Origin: Paraconexibacter algicola
Lineage (GTDB): Bacteria > Actinomycetota > Thermoleophilia > Solirubrobacterales > Solirubrobacteraceae
Assembly (NCBI RefSeq): GCF_003044185.1
Contig: NZ_PYYB01000002.1
Coordinates: 62,001-126,000, forward strand
DNA length: 64,000 nt
Direction: 5' to 3'
Shown: positions 48,351-57,700 of the stretch, in pieces
Position numbering within the stretch: position 1 is the stretch's first letter
How the letters are laid out: each line of letters opens with the position of its first letter
Program-made: the position numbers and the translations under genes
The notes under the pieces: generated by a model
Databases searched by the model: none
What the model saw: only the letters and a program-made list of their open reading frames with translations
What the model was told of the DNA's origin: nothing

Positions 48351-48778
48351 GGCGCCACCGACCGGATCGTCACGTCGCGCTCGGTCGGCGTGACGTGCTC
48401 GAGCGTCACCGCGTAGCGGACCCCGTCGAGCGCGTCGGCGGCGAGCTCCGGCCACTCGACGAAGGCGACCGTCGCCGGGGTCACGTAGTCGTCCAGCAGC
48501 GCCGGGTCCTCGTCCTGCAGCGACACCAGCCGGTGCAGGTCGAGGTGCGCGACCGGCGGGGTCGCGTCGTCGTAGCGGCGGCCGATCGTGAACGTCGGGC
48601 TCGTCACCGGGCCGGTCGCCCCGAGGGCGCGGGCCGCCCCGCGGACGAACGTCGTCTTCCCCGCGCCCATCTCGCCGCGCAGGAGCACGACGTCACCCGG
48701 CCGCAGGTCACGTGCGAGCTCGGCGGCGAGCGCCTCGGTCTCCTCGGCGCCGGAGGTGCGGACGGTGCGCGACGACAT
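48347..48778 (-). CDS. tsaE: t6A biosynthesis ATPase TsaE
   Basis: The 143-residue P-loop ATPase has Walker A GEMGAGKTTF, SPTFTIGRRY, VAHLDLHRL, and FVEWPE (Walker B-type). It resets the TsaBD complex. ATG 48778 is chosen over the GTG nine bases upstream because TAGCCT ends right before that GTG. It is the first gene of the eight-gene tsa-rex operon. Confidence 0.93.
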   Translation of the reverse strand: MSSRTVRTSGAEETEALAAELARDLRPGDVVLLRGEMGAGKTTFVRGAARALGATGPVTSPTFTIGRRYDDATPPVAHLDLHRLVSLQDEDPALLDDYVTPATVAFVEWPELAADALDGVRYAVTLEHVTPTERDVTIRSVAP

Positions 48779-48787
48779 GCCGGGCAC

Positions 48788-48793
48788 AGGCTA
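48788..48793 (-). promoter_or_regulatory. -10 hexamer TAGCCT for tsaE operon
   Basis: TAGCCT lies 9 bases before ATG 48778. It probably drives tsaE-tsaB-rimI-tsaD-grx-rex-gcs2-DUF1844. Confidence 0.45.
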
Positions 48794-48829
48794 CGCCGAC
48801 GAGGGTCCCGCCGTCCCGAGCCGGGCGGG

Positions 48830-49219
48830 TCAGAACCGCTCGGGGATCGTGCGCAGCCGCAGGCCGATCCCGGCGAGCAGCAGCGCGACCCCGAGGGCGA
48901 GGAACAGGCGGGCGTCGATCCCGGTGTCCGCCAGGCGCTGCGGGCGGTTGGCCGTGTCCTGCGGCACGTCCTGCAGGTCGCCCACCGCGGGCGGCGCGGT
49001 GATGTCGGGCGTGATCTGGGGCTCGTCGGTGAGCGTCGAGCCCGGATCGGCCTGGGGCTCGGGATCCGGCGCCTGCGTCGTCGTGCCACCGCCCTGGGTC
49101 TGCCCGGTGGTCTCGCCGAACGGATCCTGGTACTGCTCGTCGCCCGCGCTCTGGCCCAGCGCGACCGCCGGGGCGGTCAGCAGGCACAGCAGGCACAGGA
49201 GCAGGGTGAGGGGTCGCAT
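48830..49219 (-). CDS. Putative LAXTG sortase substrate, small surface protein
   Basis: This 129-residue protein has a signal peptide (MRPLTLLLCLLCLLTAPAVA), a short acidic, Pro/Thr/Gln-rich extracellular stretch, and the C-terminal pattern LADTG followed by a hydrophobic helix and RLR. LAXTG is the motif of class E sortases in GC-rich actinobacteria. ATG 49219 is favoured; ATG 49240, beside TAGAAT, is an alternative. No sortase gene is present in the window. Confidence 0.6.
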   Translation of the reverse strand: MRPLTLLLCLLCLLTAPAVALGQSAGDEQYQDPFGETTGQTQGGGTTTQAPDPEPQADPGSTLTDEPQITPDITAPPAVGDLQDVPQDTANRPQRLADTGIDARLFLALGVALLLAGIGLRLRTIPERF

Positions 49220-49318
49220 CGGACGCACGCAGCAGGGCATTCTAGGGACGGGGTCGGTCTTCCTCCTTCCCGGACGCCGTCCTGCAGACACGTGGGACGG
49301 GGCACCCGGGCTCTGCGC

Positions 49319-49324
49319 TACCGT
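49319..49324 (+). promoter_or_regulatory. -10 hexamer TACCGT for leaderless glycosyltransferase gene
   Basis: TACCGT is followed by 6 bases and GTG 49331. No Shine-Dalgarno sequence is present. This spacing decides the start of the long gene. Confidence 0.5.
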
Positions 49325-49330
49325 CGCGCG

Positions 49331-51757
49331 GTGCCGACGGCACCCCCCGACACCACCCCCCGCCACATCCTGCTCCTGACGGACCGGGACTGGGCGCACC
49401 CGCAGGGCGGCGGGACCGGCACGAACCTCTTCGGGCAGGTGTCGCGCTGGATCGCCTGGGGCCACCGGGTCACCGTGATCGCTGGCGCGTTCCCGGGCGG
49501 CGCCGCGGTCGAGCGGCCCCACGAGCGGCTGGAGATCCACCGCATCGGCAGCCGCCTGACGGTCTTTCCCGGCGCGGCGTGGCGGACCCTGCGCGGGGTC
49601 GGTGCGGACGCCGACGTGTGCCTGGAGGTCGTCAACGGGATCGCGTTCTTCACGCCGCTGTGGTGGTGGCTGCGGATGCCGCGCGTGACGCTCGTGCACC
49701 ACGTGCACGCCGACCACTACGTCGCGGAGCTCGGGCGCCGCGGCCGGGTCGCGGCGCTGCTGCTCGAGGCGCTGCCGCTGCGCACGCTCTACCGGCCGTC
49801 CCCGTTCCTGACGATCTCACGGTCCGCCCGCGACGACCTCGTCGCGCTCGGCGTGCCCGGCGAGCAGGTCCACGTCGCGCACCTCGGGGTCGACGCCCCG
49901 CCCGACCCGCCGTCGGTCGACGCGGCGCAGCCGACGCTCCTGTACCTCGGCCGGCTGAAGGCCTACAAGCGGATCGAGCACGTCCTCGACGTCCTCGAGG
50001 CGATCCCCGCGGCGCGACTGGACCTCGCCGGCGAGGGTGACCACCGCGAGGCGCTCGAGGCGGAGATCGCGGCCCGCGGCCTGACCGACCGCGTGACGCT
50101 GCACGGGCACGTCGACGAGGAGCGCAAGTGGGAGCTCTACGGGCGGGCCTGGGTGAACCTCACCGCCTCCAGCGCCGAGGGCTGGTGCCTGACGGTCATG
50201 GAGGCGGCGTCGTGCGGGACCCCGAGCGCGGCGCTGCGCGTCGGCGGGCTGCCCGAGTCGATCGTCGACGGCGAGACCGGCGTCCTGGCCGACACGCCGC
50301 AGGAGCTCGCCGCCGCCGTGCGCGACCTCGTCGCCGACCCGGCCCGGCGCCGCGCCCAGGGGGACGCCGCGCGCGAGCGCGCCGCGACGTTCACGTGGGA
50401 CGCGACCGCCGCCGAGAACCTCACCGTGCTCGAGGCCGCCACCACCGCGCCGCGCCCGCGGCTGCGCGACGCGCTCGCCCGCTCCGGGACCGGTGCGGCG
50501 GCCGGGCTCGCCGGTGCGACGCTCGCCAACAACGCGATCCAGCTGCTGTTCACGATCGTGGTGACGCGCCTGCTGGGCACCGACGGGTACGGCGCACTCG
50601 CCGCGATCATCGGCGTGTTCCTGATCCTGCTCGTCGGCGGCCAGTCGGTGCAGGCGGCCGCCGCCCGCGAGACCGCGCTCGGCGCGCTCGGCGACCGCCA
50701 GCTGCTGCGCACCACGCTGCGCGCCTGGACCGGACGGCTGCTGCTGGCCACCGCGGTCCTCGCGCTGGTCGGGGTGCTCGTCCGCGAGCCGCTCGCGACG
50801 CTGACCGGCACGCCGGAGCACCCGTGGGCGGTCGCCGCCATCCCCGCGACCGGTGCGCTGTGGATGCTGCTGTCGCTCCAGCGCGGCGTGCTGCAGGGCC
50901 TGCACGCGTATGGGCCCGTCGCGCGCAGCCTCGTGCTCGAGGCGGTCGGACGGCTCGTCACGGGCGTCCTGCTCGTGCTGCTCGGCGCCGGGGTCGCCGG
51001 AGCGTTCCTCGGCACCCCGCTGACGATCGCGATCACGGTCGGCGCGCTGTGGCTGGCGATCGAGCGGCGCCTCTCCGACGACCGGGCCGCCGCGACCCCG
51101 GCGGTGCCGGACGCGCAGGCGATCCGCACGCTCGGGCGGCTGGTCTCGGGCGGCTGGGTGCCGATCTTCGGCCTGCTGCTGCTCGCGGTGCTGCAGAACG
51201 TCGACGTGATCATCGCCCGGCACGAGCTCGACGCCGACCGGGCGGGCGCCTACGCGATCGCCGCGGTGGCGGCCAAGAGCGTCGTGTGGGTGGCGATCGG
51301 GGTCGGCCTGCAGCTGCTGCCCGACGCGACACGCCGCCACGCCGCGGGCGAGGACCCGCGGCCCGTGCTCGTGCGGTCGCTGACCGTGCTCGTGGCCGTC
51401 GCGGCCCCGGCGCTGCTGATCTTCGCGCTCGTGCCCGAGCTGCTGCTGACGCTCGCGTTCGGCCCGGACGGCGCCGACGGCGCCGACGCGCTGCTGCTGC
51501 TCGGCGTCGCCATGACGCTCCTGGCCGTCGCGTACCTGACCGTGCAGTACATGCTCGCGCTGCGCGCCACGCGGTTCCTGTGGGTCCTCGCGGTCGTCGC
51601 GGTCGCCGAGGTCCTCGTGCTCTTCACCGGGGACTTCGGGATCGTGACGTTCGCGTCGATCGTGCTCGGCGTCCAGGTGCTCGCCGCCGCGGGCGTGCTC
51701 GCGCTGGGGCTGCGGATCGTGCCGCGCGGCGGTCCCCGGACCCCGGTCGCGACGTGA
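49331..51757 (+). CDS. Fusion of GT4 glycosyltransferase and MOP flippase
   Basis: The 808-residue protein has a GT-B glycosyltransferase in its first 380 residues: WAHPQGGGTGTNLFGQ, VTLVHHVHADHY, LLYLGRLKAYKRIEHVLDVL, and the C-terminal E-x7-E site SAEGWCLTVMEAASCGTPSA. From about 395 a membrane part with about 12 helices resembles Wzx/MATE-like lipid-linked oligosaccharide flippases (LANNAIQLLFTIVVTRLLG, TDGYGAL). Sugar addition and export of a lipid-linked glycan may thus be joined in one chain. Fusion is real: the frame is open with no internal start signals at the junction. The next gene overlaps by GTGA. Confidence 0.82.
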   Translation: MPTAPPDTTPRHILLLTDRDWAHPQGGGTGTNLFGQVSRWIAWGHRVTVIAGAFPGGAAVERPHERLEIHRIGSRLTVFPGAAWRTLRGVGADADVCLEVVNGIAFFTPLWWWLRMPRVTLVHHVHADHYVAELGRRGRVAALLLEALPLRTLYRPSPFLTISRSARDDLVALGVPGEQVHVAHLGVDAPPDPPSVDAAQPTLLYLGRLKAYKRIEHVLDVLEAIPAARLDLAGEGDHREALEAEIAARGLTDRVTLHGHVDEERKWELYGRAWVNLTASSAEGWCLTVMEAASCGTPSAALRVGGLPESIVDGETGVLADTPQELAAAVRDLVADPARRRAQGDAARERAATFTWDATAAENLTVLEAATTAPRPRLRDALARSGTGAAAGLAGATLANNAIQLLFTIVVTRLLGTDGYGALAAIIGVFLILLVGGQSVQAAAARETALGALGDRQLLRTTLRAWTGRLLLATAVLALVGVLVREPLATLTGTPEHPWAVAAIPATGALWMLLSLQRGVLQGLHAYGPVARSLVLEAVGRLVTGVLLVLLGAGVAGAFLGTPLTIAITVGALWLAIERRLSDDRAAATPAVPDAQAIRTLGRLVSGGWVPIFGLLLLAVLQNVDVIIARHELDADRAGAYAIAAVAAKSVVWVAIGVGLQLLPDATRRHAAGEDPRPVLVRSLTVLVAVAAPALLIFALVPELLLTLAFGPDGADGADALLLLGVAMTLLAVAYLTVQYMLALRATRFLWVLAVVAVAEVLVLFTGDFGIVTFASIVLGVQVLAAAGVLALGLRIVPRGGPRTPVAT

Positions 51758-52542
51758 GCGACACGGACGACACGGGCGCGCTGCGCGACGCGGACGCGGC
51801 GCTCGCCGCCGTCGCCGAGGTCGACGGCTGGATGACCGACGCCCAGGGCCGGCGGCTGCACGCGTGCGCCCGCGCGCTGGCGCCCGGGGCGACGATCGTC
51901 GAGATCGGCTCGTTCCGCGGGCGCTCCGCGATCGTGCTCGCGCTCGCGGCGCCCGCCGGGACCCGGATCGTGTGCATCGACCCGCACGCGGGCTCCGACC
52001 GCGGCCCACAGGAGTTCGCGCCCGACGCGGAGCTCGGCGACGCGGACACCGCCGCGTTCGCCGCGAACCTCGCGGCGGCCGGGGTCGCGGACCGCGTGGA
52101 GCACGTCCGCGCGTTCTCCGACGCGCCCGCCGCGTTCGCCGCGGTCCCCGGGCCGGTCGAGCTCCTCTACGTGGACGGCGCGCACCGCTACGGCCCCGCG
52201 CTCGCGGACCTCACCGACTGGGGCGCGCGCGTCGCGCCGGGCGGCACGCTGCTGGTCCACGACACGTTCTCCTCGGTCGGGGTGACGCTCGCGACGCTGC
52301 GGCGGCTGCTGCCCGACCCCGCCTGGTCCTACGCGGGTCGCGACGGCTCGCTGGCACGCTGGGTGCGCACCGCGGGCGGACCGCCCTCGTGGGCCGCGCG
52401 GGCGGCCGACGCCGCCCGGGTGCTCGGACAGCTGCCGTGGTTCGCGCGCAACGTGCTGCTCAAGGCGGTGCTGCTCGCGCGGCTGCGCCCGCTGGCCCGG
52501 CTGCTCGGCCACGGCCCCGCCGACGGGCCGTGGCCGTACTGA
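51754..52542 (+). CDS. Class I SAM-dependent methyltransferase
   Basis: This 262-residue Methyltransf_24-like protein has TIVEIGSFRGRSAIVLALAA (SAM loop), RIVCIDPHAGSD, VEHVRAFSDAPA, LLYVDGAHRYGPALADL with the metal/active-site Asp, and LLVHDTFSSVG. Relatives modify sugars or antibiotics. GTG 51754 overlaps the glycosyltransferase-flippase stop, so it probably methylates the same glycan. Confidence 0.83.
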   Translation: MSDTDDTGALRDADAALAAVAEVDGWMTDAQGRRLHACARALAPGATIVEIGSFRGRSAIVLALAAPAGTRIVCIDPHAGSDRGPQEFAPDAELGDADTAAFAANLAAAGVADRVEHVRAFSDAPAAFAAVPGPVELLYVDGAHRYGPALADLTDWGARVAPGGTLLVHDTFSSVGVTLATLRRLLPDPAWSYAGRDGSLARWVRTAGGPPSWAARAADAARVLGQLPWFARNVLLKAVLLARLRPLARLLGHGPADGPWPY

Positions 52543-52546
52543 CCGC

Positions 52547-54076
52547 TCAGGCGGCCGCGGGCACGGTGGGCGTCGCCGGCTCCTGCTGGTCCTCCTGCCC
52601 CGGGTGGGCGGGCAGGTAGCGGGCGACGAGCACCGCACCGACGACCGCGACCCCGGCGGCGACGAGGCAGCCCGCCTGCAGGCCGTCGAGGAAGCCGTCC
52701 TGGGCGACGGCCAGCACGGTCGCGTCCCCGGTCGCGCGCGCGACCGCGCCGGCTGCGCCGAGCGACTCCTGCGCGGTCGAGACGATCCCGTCGGGCAGGC
52801 CCGAGGAGGCGAGCGCGTCGCGGTAGAACGAGAGCGCGACGCTGCCGATGACCGCGACGCCGAGCGTCCCGCCGAGCTCGCGGGTCGCGTCGTTGACGGC
52901 GGAGCCGATCCCCGCCTTGGCGGCCGGGACGACCCCCATGATCGCCTCGGTGGCCGGCGCCGAGGTCAGGCCCATGCCGGCCCCGACCATGACCATCTGC
53001 AGCGCGATCGCGAGGTAGCCGGTGTCGCTCTGGACCGTGGAGATCCAGACGTAGCCGCCGGCGAGCAGCAGCAGCCCGGTCGTGACGACCGCCTTGGCCC
53101 CCAGACGGACGGCGAGCGCGGTGCCGACGACCGAGGTGACCGCGACCGCGAGCGCGACGGGAATCTGCCGCAGGCCGGCCTCGAGGACCCCGTACTGGAG
53201 GATGAACTGGAAGTACTGGGTGACGAGGAAGATGAACCCGAAGAGCGCGAAGAACGCGAACGTGACGGCACCCGAGGCGGCGGTGAAGCGGAGGTTCGCG
53301 AACAGCCGCACGTCGAGCATGGGGTCGTCGGTGCGCCGCTCCCACCAGGTGAACGTGGCGAGGATCGCGACCGCGACGGCGAAGCCGGTGAGCGACGTGC
53401 CGGAGCCCCAGCCACGCTCGGGCGCCTCGATGATCGTGTAGACGAGCGCGCCGAGGCCGGCGGTGCTGAGGGTCAGGCCGACGAGGTCCAGCCGCGGGGT
53501 CGTCGGGTCGGCGCTCGTGGGCACGAGCGCGAGCGCGAGCACGATCGTCACGGCGGCCAGCCCGGCGCAGAGGACGAACGTGGAGCCCCACCAGAACTGC
53601 TCCAGCAGCGCGCCGCCGACGATCGGGCCGAGCGCGATCGAGATGCCGGTCGAGGCGCCCCAGAGGCCGATCGCCTGGGCCCGCTCGCGCCGGTCGGGGA
53701 AGACGTTGGAGATGATCGACAGCGTCGTCGGGAAGACCATCGCGGCGCCGATGCCGGCGACGACGCGGAAGGCGACGAGCACGTCGGGCGAGCCGGCCCA
53801 GGCGCTCGCGAGGTTCGCGGCGAGGTAGACGGCGAGGCCGGCGACGAGCGCGCCACGCCGCCCGAAGCGGTCGCTGAGCGAGCCCATCGCGAGGACGAGC
53901 GCGGCGAAGGCGAGGTTGTAGCCGTCGACGATCCAGAGGAGGTCGCGGGTGGAGGCGTCGAGCTCGGCGACGAGGGTCGGGAGCGCGATGTTCGTGATCG
54001 TGGTCGCGAGGTTGATCGTGAACACCGCGAGGCAGAGGACGGCCAGGACGGCCCGGGGCGAGGAGGACGTGCGCAT
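52547..54076 (-). CDS. MFS multidrug exporter, DHA2/EmrB-QacA type
   Basis: The 509-residue transporter has 14 predicted transmembrane helices. The motifs are TITNIALPTLVAEL (motif D1), GSLSDRFGRRGALVAG (motif A), and RVVAGIGAAMVFPTTLSI (motif B/C). Drug/proton antiport is typical. It is divergent from an HxlR regulator gene, which is likely its repressor. Confidence 0.9.
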   Translation of the reverse strand: MRTSSSPRAVLAVLCLAVFTINLATTITNIALPTLVAELDASTRDLLWIVDGYNLAFAALVLAMGSLSDRFGRRGALVAGLAVYLAANLASAWAGSPDVLVAFRVVAGIGAAMVFPTTLSIISNVFPDRRERAQAIGLWGASTGISIALGPIVGGALLEQFWWGSTFVLCAGLAAVTIVLALALVPTSADPTTPRLDLVGLTLSTAGLGALVYTIIEAPERGWGSGTSLTGFAVAVAILATFTWWERRTDDPMLDVRLFANLRFTAASGAVTFAFFALFGFIFLVTQYFQFILQYGVLEAGLRQIPVALAVAVTSVVGTALAVRLGAKAVVTTGLLLLAGGYVWISTVQSDTGYLAIALQMVMVGAGMGLTSAPATEAIMGVVPAAKAGIGSAVNDATRELGGTLGVAVIGSVALSFYRDALASSGLPDGIVSTAQESLGAAGAVARATGDATVLAVAQDGFLDGLQAGCLVAAGVAVVGAVLVARYLPAHPGQEDQQEPATPTVPAAA

Positions 54077-54084
54077 GAGTTGAG

Positions 54085-54113
54085 AAAATAAAGTGCTTAG
54101 TGGATGAATGCAA
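54085..54113 (-). promoter_or_regulatory. Promoter of MFS exporter gene
   Basis: On the minus strand TTGCAT (54113-54108) and TATTTT (54090-54085) are 17 bases apart, and ATG 54076 is 8 bases after the -10. This AT-rich stretch is the only one in the region and is the probable operator of the adjacent HxlR protein. Confidence 0.55.
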
Positions 54114-54123
54114 GCGTCCGCGC

Positions 54124-54129
54124 TAGGAT
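54124..54129 (+). promoter_or_regulatory. -10 hexamer TAGGAT for leaderless HxlR gene
   Basis: TAGGAT is followed by 6 bases and then ATG 54136. No Shine-Dalgarno sequence. The promoter overlaps the divergent MFS promoter region. Confidence 0.5.
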
Positions 54130-54135
54130 CCGTCC

Positions 54136-54783
54136 ATGCGCTCCTACGGCCAGTACTGCGCGGCGGCCCGTGCGCTCGACGTCGTGGGCGACCGCTGGTC
54201 GCTGCTGATCGTGCGTGAGCTGCTCCTGCGCGACTGCCGCTTCGCCGACCTGCGCACCGGCCTCCCGGGCATCGCGACGAACCTCCTGACCGACCGCCTG
54301 CGCGCCCTCGAGGGCGCCGGCGTGCTCGAGCGCCACGCCGCCCCGCCCCCGGTCGCCACCGTGCTCTACCGCCTGACCGACCGTGGCCGCGCGCTTGAGG
54401 GCGTGCTCGCCGAGCTGGCGCTCTGGGGCGTCGCCGACATGGCCCGCGGCGCCGAGGGCGACGTCGTCTGCGGCCACTGGGTGGCGCTCGCCGCCCCCGT
54501 GATGTTCCGCGGCGCCGACCTCGCCGCGCTCGCCCCGCTCACCGTCGCGCTGGACGCGGAGGGCACCGCGATCACCCTGACCGTCGAGCCCGACGGCATC
54601 CGGGCCGCGCTCGGCGCCCCCGAGGGTCCCGCCGACGTCCACCTCGCCGGCACGATGCACGCCGTCATGGGCACGCTCCTGGGCGCCCCCGGGGCCGAGG
54701 GCCTCGCGCAGGTCGACGGGGACCGCGAGGCGCTGCGCCGGCTCGCCGCGCGCAGCACCGCGCCGCTGGGCCTGCGGGGCTAG
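54136..54783 (+). CDS. HxlR-family transcriptional regulator
   Basis: The 215-residue protein has a winged helix typical of HxlR (YCAAARALDVVGDRWSLLIV, then RELLLRDCRFADLRTGLPGI, and TNLLTDRLRALEGAGVLER). A C-terminal domain of about 100 residues (VALAAPVMFRGADLAALAPL ... TMHAVMGTLLG) resembles SCP2-like sterol-carrier folds, perhaps for ligand sensing. It lacks the Cys often used for aldehyde sensing near the N-terminus apart from C8. It probably controls the divergent MFS exporter. Confidence 0.85.
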   Translation: MRSYGQYCAAARALDVVGDRWSLLIVRELLLRDCRFADLRTGLPGIATNLLTDRLRALEGAGVLERHAAPPPVATVLYRLTDRGRALEGVLAELALWGVADMARGAEGDVVCGHWVALAAPVMFRGADLAALAPLTVALDAEGTAITLTVEPDGIRAALGAPEGPADVHLAGTMHAVMGTLLGAPGAEGLAQVDGDREALRRLAARSTAPLGLRG

Positions 54784-57700
54784 CCGGCGTCGTCGGCGCG
54801 GCGCAGGCGCCGGTCCGCCCGCAGCCAGCGCACGAGCGCGAGCAGCAGCAGCGCGACCGCCCCCGTCGCCACCCAGTGCGCGGCGATGTGGTGGACCGCG
54901 TAGCCGTAGTCGTAGCCGCCAGGGTCGTCCGCGCCCCCCAGGACGTGCGCGACCGGCACGCCGACCAGCAGCAGCAGCCCGGCCCAGAGCACGAGCGTGC
55001 GGTTGGCCACGCCGCGCCACAGCACGAACGCCACCACCGGTCCGAGCACCGCCCCCGCCCGCAGCGCGAACAGCGCGCCCAGCACGCCCGACGCGACCAG
55101 GCCCATCGCCAGCGCGCGCAGGAGCCCCCAGCGGGCCGGCCGGTCGGCGCCCACGTCCAGCGGCCCTGGCGGTGCGGTCACCGGGTCGCGCTGGCGGACC
55201 CGCTCGCCGCGGCGCAGGAGCAGGTAGGCGAGCAGCAGGAGGATCGCGATCGCGCTGACGACGTACCCGCCGGTCAGCGCGCGCTGCGGCCCGAAGGAGA
55301 GCGCCACGCGCTCGCAGCCCGGCTCGACCGGCCAGGCGTTGGCGTAGCCCTGCAGCGGCACCGGGCGCCCGAGGTCGCGGCCGTCGCAGCTGGCCCGCCA
55401 GCCGGCCGCGTAGGACTCCCCGTAGACGAGCCAGGACGGCTCGCGCACGTCCACGCGCACGCCGTCACGACGGCCCTCCCCCGGCGTCCCGGCGGCGAGG
55501 ACCCGACCGCCCGCGCCCGGCAGCACGAGACTCTCCGGCGGGGCCGAGAACAGGCGCAGCCGGTCGGCGCGGAACGCGCCCGTCCCGGTGTCCCGCAGCA
55601 GCGTGCGGTCGGCGGGCAGCGACAGCGGTCCGCAGCCCTCGGCGCGCAGCGGCAGGCCGGCGTCGAAGCGCCGCAGGTCCTGGGCGGGCACGCGCAGCCG
55701 CAGCGTGCGGCCCGCGGCACGCAGGACCACCGCCCCGCACGGCGCGGCCGCGCGACCGCTGCGGGGCGCCGGGACCGGCTCGACGCCCGCGCCGCGCAGC
55801 TCGCCGATCCCGACGGCGCGGCGCTGCCGCAGCCGCGCCGGGGTGCCGGCCGGGAACGCGGCCTCGAGGACCTCCAGGCGGAAGCGGCGCCCGGCCAGCG
55901 GGGCGGCGAGCCGCACGAAGCCGTCCGCGCGCACGGCGACCGGGGCGCTCACGCCCCGCTCGGAGCGCAGGCGCACGCGGGTCGGGCGGCGCACGCGGAC
56001 CGCGGGCGGCACGAGCCGCAGGCGGCGCAGCGTCGCGACCTGCGGCGTGCGCCAGGACAGCCAGGCCGGGCGGCCCGCGATCCACTGGCCGATCCAGGCG
56101 CGCGCGGTCCCGCCGTCGAACGCCCCGGACGCCCGGTGCCGGGGCCGGCCCTCCAGACGCGAGGCGGAGCGGGCGACGAGCCGGGCGGCGGCCGGGCTCA
56201 CGAGCCCGTCGAGCACGTCGTCCGGGGTCTTCGGATCGACGCTCACCCAGGCCTCGGCGCCGTAGCGACGCGCCGTCGGCGGGTGGATCGTGCGCTCCAG
56301 CCGCGGCTCGGGGTCGCGCGCGTCGGCGAGCAGCCCGGCCTGCGCCGGACCCGCCAGGCGACCCCGGACCGCGGGGGCGTCGGCCGTCGTGCGCTGCAGC
56401 AGGTAGGTGAGCGGGCTGCCGGACAGGTCCTCGGAGCGCAGCGCCTGCTCGAGCACGACCGGCGGCCGCAGCGTCTCCCGCACGCGCACCCCGGGGATCC
56501 GCAGCTCGCGGATCCCGCCGCCGCCGGCGGTCGCGCGCTCGGGCCGGCGCATCGAGGCGATCCGCACCGACAGCCGCCGCACCTTCTCGAGCCCGACGCG
56601 CAGCGTGTTCCAGCCCGGCCGGACCGCGAAGCGGCGCCCACCGACCTCGACCGCGGTGACCGTGCCGCGACTGTCGCCGTAGGGGTACAGCTCGATCGTC
56701 CCGACGTCGCGCGGCTCAGGGAACGTGACGTCGAGGTGGCGGCGGCTCTCGGCGAGGAAGCGGTCGGCCAGCCACGCGGTCCCGAGGTCCCCGTCGAGCG
56801 CCGCCGCCGGGCGGTGCTCGGGGAACTGCGTGACCTGCGGGCTGTACGGAGCGCTCACCGCGACCGCGCCGCGGCCGCGCAGGACCGCGACGGTCTGGGC
56901 GGCGGGCCGGTCGCCGTCACCGGAGAACGGGTCCAGGCGGGTGCCGTCCTCGCTGACGTCGCGGTCGGCCGGCAGCGTGGGTCCGACGTTGCCGCGCAGG
57001 CGCGCGCTGACGAACGCGCGGCGCCGCACGCCGTCGGCGATGACGAAGCCCGCCCCGTCGCGGACCGCGGCGGCGAGCGTCTCGCCGTCGAGGTCGGGGG
57101 CGTAGGCGAGCGGCCGATCGGGGCGCAGGTCGCCGAACGCGGCGAGGTCCATGACCCCCTGCGCGCCGCCGTCGACGATCGTCATCGGGGCGCGCGGGAC
57201 GACGCGCACGATCCCGCCGGTCCGCGCCGGGCGCAGCTCCAGCGGCGCGCGGCGTACCGGACCGGCGAGCCGCGCGGCGGCGGCCGGCAGCAGCTGCGGC
57301 GTGCCGAACGTCTCGCGGCGCACGCCGGAGACCGGCCGCTCCCCCGCGATCCCCGCGCCGCCGCCGAGCGCCGGGTCGATCTCGGGGGCGCCCAGGCCCG
57401 TGTCCAGACCGGTCGCGGCGAGGCCGCCGCCGGTGGCGTCGGGCTGCGTGCCGAGCACGCGCGCGACCTCGGCGGGACCGAGCTCGCCGCTGCGCGAGCG
57501 GTCGCCGTCGGTGGCGAGGACGACCTGGCCGACGCCGAGCAGGTCCAGCAGCGGCGCCAGCTGCCCGGGCACGAGCCGCTCCTGGTTGACGAGCGCATCG
57601 ACGCCCCACTGCAGCTCGGTGGCGCGCGAGTCGGAGAACGGCACGATGTAGCGGTTGGCGACCGGGTGGTCGGTGAGCGCGGGCAGGACCGCGTCGATCG

